From an uncultured Clostridia bacterium (GTDB lineage: Bacteria; Bacillota; Clostridia; TANB77; UBA1234), in the NCBI GenBank assembly GCA_947624765.1, contig CANQLS010000043.1, positions 1 through 9,804 of the forward strand: a DNA stretch of 9,804 nucleotides, in the 5' to 3' direction. The notes under the pieces were generated by a model. The model was not told the origin of the DNA. It was given only the letters and a program-made list of their open reading frames with translations, and searched no databases. The translations under genes and the position numbers were made by a program. Shown here piece by piece: positions 5,725 through 9,804 of this stretch (positions are counted from its first letter, which is position 1; every line of letters starts with the position of its first letter).

Positions 5725-7305
5725 ATGAAAAATCTTAAAATAATATTCATTGTACTATTATTTATTTGTTTGATTGGAATTAATTCTACTAATGCATCAA
5801 AGTTTAATATGTCATATTTATATGGAAATTATAATTATACAAATTTAGTAAATAGAACAAATCATGGACTAAATGAAGTATCACCAAGTTACTTTGATTT
5901 AAATGATGACGGGACATTGCATTTAAATGCGGTTGATAAAAGTTTTGTAGCAGATATGCATGAAGCTGGAGTTAAAGTAGTTCCGTTTTTAAGTAATCAT
6001 TGGGACAGAGAAAAAGGCAGAAGTGCGTTAGCTAATATTGATATACTTACAAATCAAATTGTAGAAGCTATTCAAAAATATAATTTAGATGGCATAAATA
6101 TCGATATTGAAAATGTAACAGGGGTAGACCGTGATAATTACACGAAGTTAGTTAGTGTACTACGCAATAAATTACCTAATGATAAATCTGTTTCTGTTGC
6201 AGTGGCAGCAAATCCAAACGCTTGGACAAGCGGTTGGCATGCTTCATATGATTATGAAGCACTTGGTCAATGTGCAGACTACTTAATGATTATGACGTAT
6301 GACGAACATTATGAGGGTGGACCAGCAGGACCAGTTGCTAGCATAGAATTTGTTGAAGAATCAATTAAATACGCTTTAAAATATGTTCCGAAAGATAAAA
6401 TAGTTATGGGCATTCCATTCTTTGGTAGATATTGGAGAGATGGAGCTTCTTATGGCGGTTATGGAGTAAGTTTAAATAAAATTGCAAGTTTAGTTAGCAA
6501 TTATAAAAGCACCATAATATATGATAAAGATTCAGAGTCGGTAAAAGCAACTATTACAATTACTGAATCGGATACTAAACCATCAATTAACGGTAGAACG
6601 CTTTATGCTGGTACATATACTTTCTGGTACGAAAATGAACAAAGCATAAAAGCAAAATTAAATTTAGTGCATACGTATGATATTAAAGGAACAGGTAGTT
6701 GGAGTTTGGGTCAAGAATGTGCCAGCACATGGGATTATTATAATAAAGCATTAAGTGGAGATACAACTGGATTAAGATTTTTAGATGTTACAGATGAAAG
6801 ATGGTCAGCAAGCTATATAGATGCAGTAAAAAAGAGTGGCTATATGGAGGGCAAGAGCGAATATACTTTTGCTCCAGTAGATAATATTACAAGAGCTGAA
6901 TTTGCAACTACAATTGCTAGAGCATTAAAATTAAATATACAAGAAACATCTAATACATCATACTTAGATACAAATAATCATTGGGCTAGAAATTATATAG
7001 AAGCAGTACGAGAAGCGGGAATTATGACTGGTTATGGAGATGGATACTTTATGCCAAACGCTTCAATTACAAGAGAAGAGGTAGCAAAAGTATTATCTGC
7101 TTTAGGAATAGATAACATCAGAGTTACAGACAATGTATATTTTTTAGATGTTAATCCAAAAAGTTGGTCATATGGATATATTTTAGATGTTGTTAGAAAA
7201 GGTTTTATGCAAGGTTATCCAGGAAATACATTTTCACCAGGAAATACAATAACAAGAGAGGAAATAGCAACAGTAATAGCAAGAGCATTTCAATTAGTTA
7301 AATAG
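5725..7305 (+). CDS. Secreted GH18 glycosidase (spore cortex-lytic type) with three C-terminal SLH domains
   Basis: This is a 526-residue exported wall enzyme. Residues 1-24 are a signal peptide (MKNLKIIFIVLLFICLIG, cleavage expected after NA24). A GH18 barrel follows at about 27-335. Its catalytic motif is DGINIDIE (122-129), with Glu129 as the acid and Asn125 where chitinases have Asp; Asn here is common in the YaaH/SleL cortical-fragment hydrolase branch. The YDEHYEGGPAGPVAS and MGIPFFGRYW stretches support that branch, which cleaves muropeptide or N-acetylglucosaminidic bonds. Three SLH repeats (about 352-400, 413-461, 473-526), each with a TRAE/TREE motif, should tether it to secondary wall polymers. 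Unlike YaaH and SleL there is no LysM domain. AAGGGG is 8 nt before the ATG. sigK starts 82 nt after the stop with no terminator seen between, so co-transcription is possible. Confidence 0.94.
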   Translation: MKNLKIIFIVLLFICLIGINSTNASKFNMSYLYGNYNYTNLVNRTNHGLNEVSPSYFDLNDDGTLHLNAVDKSFVADMHEAGVKVVPFLSNHWDREKGRSALANIDILTNQIVEAIQKYNLDGINIDIENVTGVDRDNYTKLVSVLRNKLPNDKSVSVAVAANPNAWTSGWHASYDYEALGQCADYLMIMTYDEHYEGGPAGPVASIEFVEESIKYALKYVPKDKIVMGIPFFGRYWRDGASYGGYGVSLNKIASLVSNYKSTIIYDKDSESVKATITITESDTKPSINGRTLYAGTYTFWYENEQSIKAKLNLVHTYDIKGTGSWSLGQECASTWDYYNKALSGDTTGLRFLDVTDERWSASYIDAVKKSGYMEGKSEYTFAPVDNITRAEFATTIARALKLNIQETSNTSYLDTNNHWARNYIEAVREAGIMTGYGDGYFMPNASITREEVAKVLSALGIDNIRVTDNVYFLDVNPKSWSYGYILDVVRKGFMQGYPGNTFSPGNTITREEIATVIARAFQLVK

Positions 7306-7387
7306 TGAACTTTTATCTTGCCAAGCAACTGACATGCCAAAGCGGAATATAGATGATGTAGATTTTAAAATTGGGAGGTGTATGCCT

Positions 7388-8074
7388 ATGTTAGGACTAA
7401 CATCTTTATTAGGCGTGCTACAAGAATTCTTTTTCTTAATTGGTTATGTTTCAAACTATAATTTATTTCCAGAGCCATTATCTCCGGAAGAAGAAGCGGA
7501 ATATTTAGAAAAATATCAAAACGGCGATGAAAAAGCAAAAAAAGTTTTAATTGAAAGAAACTTAAGATTAGTGGCTCATGTTGCAAAAAAATATTCCAAT
7601 ACTCAAACATCACAAGAAGATATTATTTCTATTGGTACAATAGGATTAATCAAAGGTATTAATAGTTATAAAGGAAACAAAGGGGTACGTTTAGCAACTT
7701 ATGCAGCAAGGTGCATTGAAAATGAGATACTAATGCATTTACGAGCATCTAAAAAACTACAACAAGAAGTTTCCTTAAATGAAGCTATTGGGCAAGATAA
7801 AGAAGGAAACACAATTACATTAATTGATGTAATAGAAAACAGTCCAATTAGCATCGAAGATGAAATAGATTTAAAATTAAAAGTAAAAAAATTATATTCT
7901 AAAATTTCTGAAGTGTTACAAGGAAGAGAAAAAATGATTATTGAAATGAGATTTGGACTTAATGGAAGAGAAGCAAAAACACAAAATGAAATAGCTGAAA
8001 TGCTTGGTATATCTCGCTCATACGTTTCACGAATAGAAGCAAAAGCGATTAAGAAACTTAGTAAAGAAATGTGA
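7388..8074 (+). CDS. sigK: RNA polymerase sporulation sigma factor SigK (pro-form)
   Basis: A 228-residue sigma-70 family factor closely matching Bacillus sigma-K. Residues 1-19 (MLGLTSLLGVLQEFFFLIG) form the hydrophobic pro-sequence, followed by YVSNYNLFPEPLSPEEE. By analogy SpoIVFB would cut just before Tyr20 to release active sigma-K in the mother cell. Region 2 covers about 55-122 (NLRLVAHVAKKY, ISIGTIGLIKGI, RLATYAARCIENEILMHLR), and the region 4 helix-turn-helix is at about 198-223 (TQNEIAEMLGISRSYVSRIE). The start at 7388 has GGGAGGTG 7 nt upstream; in-frame ATGs at 7334 and 7382 are too far from or too close to that site. It directs late mother-cell genes for coat and cortex. The coding sequence is unbroken, with no skin-type insertion. 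The GH18-SLH gene lies immediately upstream. Confidence 0.97.
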   Translation: MLGLTSLLGVLQEFFFLIGYVSNYNLFPEPLSPEEEAEYLEKYQNGDEKAKKVLIERNLRLVAHVAKKYSNTQTSQEDIISIGTIGLIKGINSYKGNKGVRLATYAARCIENEILMHLRASKKLQQEVSLNEAIGQDKEGNTITLIDVIENSPISIEDEIDLKLKVKKLYSKISEVLQGREKMIIEMRFGLNGREAKTQNEIAEMLGISRSYVSRIEAKAIKKLSKEM

Positions 8075-8109
8075 ATAAAACAATGATCTCAATTTTTTAA
8101 ATGAATTGC

Positions 8110-8138
8110 TTGCAATTAAAGATTCATATTGATACAAT
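8110..8138 (+). promoter_or_regulatory. Predicted sigma-A promoter of the prepilin-like gene
   Basis: TTGCAA (8110-8115), a 17-nt spacer and TACAAT (8133-8138) lie about 30 nt ahead of the start at 8169. A small inverted repeat, AATTG-CTTG-CAATT (8104-8117), overlaps the -35 box. No T-tailed terminator is seen between sigK and this promoter, so read-through from sigK is also possible. Confidence 0.65.
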
Positions 8139-8168
8139 AAATATAGAAAAATAAAAAGGATGAGGGAA

Positions 8169-9620
8169 ATGAAAAAAAGCGGAATTTCTTTAATTGCATT
8201 GATTATAACAATAATAGTTATTATTATTTTAGCCGCAATTAGTATTTTTGGTGTGGCCGGTGTAGTAGAAAAAAGTCGTTATGCAAAGTTTGTGTCAGAT
8301 ATGTCGGAAATGCAAACTGCGGTATCATTAGATTATGCAAATAGAAAACAAAAATATATATTATCAGGAGAGTTTAGAACAGACGAAGAAATATATTATA
8401 TGATAGCTACTGGAAAAGATATAACAGGAAAAGAAGAAGTAAAAGCTACTGGTAAAGTTGAATATATAGAGAATGAAATATATCCAAGTTTGCAAGGGAC
8501 AGAATATTATGAAATAACAGATGATAGAAATATAGCAGGGTGGGAAAGAAATCAAACATATGCAAGTGGAGAAGAAAAACATTATATAACAAACAAAGGA
8601 GAAGTATTTATATTACCTGGATATACGGTTGAACAAAAAGACGGAATCAATTTGTATTTTGTGAATGCTAACCAATATTATGATAATACGAAATTTGATG
8701 CAAGAGTATTAGAAAAAGTGAAAGTTGGCGATTACGTAGATTATGAAAATTATGTAACAAGTGCTGAGTATGATACTGATGCTAGTAAGACTGGATATAC
8801 ATCATCACAGCATTTAGAAACAGAGGAAACATTAAATTGGAGAATTCTTAGTATTAGCGACTCTGGCATTTGGATTACTACTGATGGACCAGCACTTACT
8901 AATTCGGTAGCTTTAAGAGGTGCAATAGGCTACTATAATGGTCCAGAAGAGTTACACAATATATGTCAAAAGTTATATAGTAGCGAAGAATTAAATTTAA
9001 GAGCAAGATGTATGGTTTTGGAAGATATAGAAAGAGCCTTTGGATATACTCAAGTAGCTCCTACAGATAATAATAGATATGCATTTTATCCTAATGAAGC
9101 AGGTGAACAAAGTGGAACAATTGAATATAATGGCAATACATATAAGAAAATTAGACTTGATTCGGGTAAATATCCAAATGGCCGTTTTTTGGCAACGGAA
9201 ATTGATGGCGGGGGCAAAGCTGGAGAGATTGATGATGGTAAAACGGAAGAAGGATATGATTATGTAGAGATGGAAGCAAATAATCCTGTATATATTACAG
9301 AAACTCACGATAATGATTATAATCCAACTGGTCCAGATGCACAGATTAATTCAAAAGTAAGAAGTATTTTAGAACCGTCTTGGGGCTGGCTTGCTTCACC
9401 ATGTATTTGCGTTTATGGAAATACAGTAGTTTTTGAAATGCGCGTTATAGAATCAACTTGCGTGGGTAGTGATTATATGTATTGGGCACATAACGGAATT
9501 GATTCACATGCAAGTTATTTGCGTCCAGTAGTTCTTCTAAAATCTAATATAAAAATTGATGTTGACGATACAACAACAGATGGAAGTTCACCAGAAAAAG
9601 CATGGAAATTAGGAATATAA
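8169..9620 (+). CDS. Prepilin-like surface protein with C-terminal DUF6273-like domain
   Basis: A 483-residue protein. The leader MKKSG is followed by a 20-odd residue hydrophobic helix (ISLIALIITIIVIIILAAIS), as in type IV prepilins, with prepilin-peptidase cleavage expected after Gly5. The usual Glu at mature position 5 is Ala here. Residues about 30-180 are acidic, unlike anything I recognise. From about 185 (VKVGDYVDYENY, LNWRILS at 222-228) to the end it resembles DUF6273-type domains, closing with WLASPC (407-412) and LRPVVLLKS (451-459). Homologues with this ending are often annotated as surface or lectin-like proteins; ligand unknown. The start at 8169 uses AAAAGGA 8 nt upstream; the ATG at 8160 overlaps that site. 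Between WLAS and LRPVV the DNA is richer in GC and poorer in A than the rest of the gene. It is probably a cell-surface adhesin or minor pilin. No pilus assembly genes are in the window. Confidence 0.85.
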   Translation: MKKSGISLIALIITIIVIIILAAISIFGVAGVVEKSRYAKFVSDMSEMQTAVSLDYANRKQKYILSGEFRTDEEIYYMIATGKDITGKEEVKATGKVEYIENEIYPSLQGTEYYEITDDRNIAGWERNQTYASGEEKHYITNKGEVFILPGYTVEQKDGINLYFVNANQYYDNTKFDARVLEKVKVGDYVDYENYVTSAEYDTDASKTGYTSSQHLETEETLNWRILSISDSGIWITTDGPALTNSVALRGAIGYYNGPEELHNICQKLYSSEELNLRARCMVLEDIERAFGYTQVAPTDNNRYAFYPNEAGEQSGTIEYNGNTYKKIRLDSGKYPNGRFLATEIDGGGKAGEIDDGKTEEGYDYVEMEANNPVYITETHDNDYNPTGPDAQINSKVRSILEPSWGWLASPCICVYGNTVVFEMRVIESTCVGSDYMYWAHNGIDSHASYLRPVVLLKSNIKIDVDDTTTDGSSPEKAWKLGI

Positions 9621-9639
9621 GAAAGGAAATGGATGAGAT

Positions 9640-9711
9640 ATGAAAAACAGAAACGCTGAAACCGTTGAGACTCTACACACACACACACACACACACATTT
9701 GTTTTAAATAA
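9640..9711 (+). CDS. 23-codon reading frame carrying a (His-Thr) repeat, function unknown
   Basis: A short reading frame starts 19 nt after the pilin-like stop. It encodes MKNRNAETVETL, then HTHTHTH from the (AC)11 tract, then ICFK and TAA. A GGATGAG stretch (9631-9637) close to the ATG and AAAGGA further up could act as ribosome binding sites, much like the leader of the pilin-like gene. I do not recognise the peptide. It could be a real small peptide, the remnant of a second MKN-type gene interrupted by the repeat, or a non-coding element that happens to be open. Neither alternative frame after the tract stays open beyond 11 codons, so a shift of the tract would not join it to a longer gene inside the window. 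Confidence 0.35.
   Translation: MKNRNAETVETLHTHTHTHICFK
9675..9697. repeat. Perfect dinucleotide microsatellite (AC)11
   Basis: Twenty-three bases of uninterrupted alternating A and C lie 54 nt downstream of the pilin-like stop codon. Such long perfect dinucleotide tracts are uncommon in bacterial chromosomes and are prone to slippage. It is the only such tract in the window. Confidence 0.97.
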
Positions 9712-9804
9712 ATTTAACAATTCGGAATAGAACAAAAAGCCATAGCAAACAATGAAAAGTGAAGAGTGAATAATTGGCACTGATTATAGTTCGGTGACTA
9801 ACTA
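9712..9804. other. Non-coding A-rich tail with a small hairpin at the window end
   Basis: No gene is visible here on either strand. CACTGA (9778-9783) can pair with TCGGTG (9791-9796), six pairs with one G-U, around a 7-nt loop. The tract GTGAAGAGTGAATAATTGG just before it has short GTGAA/GTGAATA repetitions. There is no copy of the pilin gene's WLAS-to-LRPVV segment in this stretch. What follows beyond the edge is needed to interpret it. Confidence 0.3.

Noticed and set aside
7388..8074. skin-type prophage insertion or split sigK
   Set aside because: The reading frame is continuous from the pro-sequence through region 4.
8101..8127. Terminator after sigK
   Set aside because: Short inverted repeats (AATTG/CAATT and ATGAAT/ATTCAT) exist, but no T-run follows them and one overlaps the next promoter.
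9640..9730. Phase-variable switch joining the micro frame to a downstream gene by AC-tract slippage
   Set aside because: All three frames after the tract reach stops at 9705, 9709 or 9728, so slippage cannot open a longer gene within the window.
9698..9804. Template repeat of a diversity-generating retroelement downstream of the pilin-like gene
   Set aside because: The 107 bases after the AC tract contain nothing resembling the WLAS-to-LRPVV segment; any template would lie outside the window.

Overview
The window looks like chromosomal DNA of a low-GC, endospore-forming Firmicute, most likely an uncultured gut-type clostridium. The support is AT-rich coding sequence (about 25-33% GC over most of the window), strong AGGAGG-type ribosome binding sites, a clear sporulation sigma factor (sigK), a SpoVB/MurJ-family flippase, an S-layer-anchored glycosidase, and a prepilin-like protein of a style I associate with uncultured Clostridia. 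The taxonomic placement below phylum is inference.

Region 1 (1-1840, minus strand) is an ABC importer operon transcribed right to left: ATPase, permease (4-nt ATGA overlap), then a substrate-binding lipoprotein cut by the window edge. The family is the nitrate/sulfonate/taurine/thiamine-precursor type, and the substrate cannot be read from the sequence. Sampled lines of this operon run at about 43-47% GC, clearly above the rest of the window, so it may be acquired DNA or an assembly join.

Region 2 (about 1980-5660, plus strand) is a housekeeping cluster: a SpoVB/MurJ-family flippase, HU, RqcP (a ribosome quality-control S4 protein), a single-domain rhodanese and a YgjP-type zinc metallopeptidase. 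The flippase-RqcP part matches the yabM-yabN-yabO neighbourhood of Bacillus. The expected yabP, yabQ and divIC are absent, with the rhodanese and metallopeptidase in their place. Two intrinsic terminators (after HU and after the metallopeptidase) divide the region.

Region 3 (about 5676-8074) has a secreted GH18 glycosidase resembling spore cortex-lytic enzymes but ending in three SLH repeats, followed 82 nt later by sigK. The sigK gene is uninterrupted and keeps its membrane-inserted pro-sequence. The pairing suggests a link to late sporulation or cell-wall remodelling.

Region 4 (about 8110-9804) has its own promoter, a prepilin-like surface protein with a C-terminal DUF6273-like domain, and directly after it a 23-codon reading frame containing a perfect (AC)11 tract. 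The last part of the pilin-like gene, between a WLAS motif and an LRPVV motif, is richer in GC and poorer in A than the rest of the gene. That resembles the hypervariable C-termini of diversity-generating-retroelement targets. No reverse transcriptase or template repeat lies inside the window, so this is a hypothesis. Together with the dinucleotide tract, this end of the window is the most likely place for an undescribed system.
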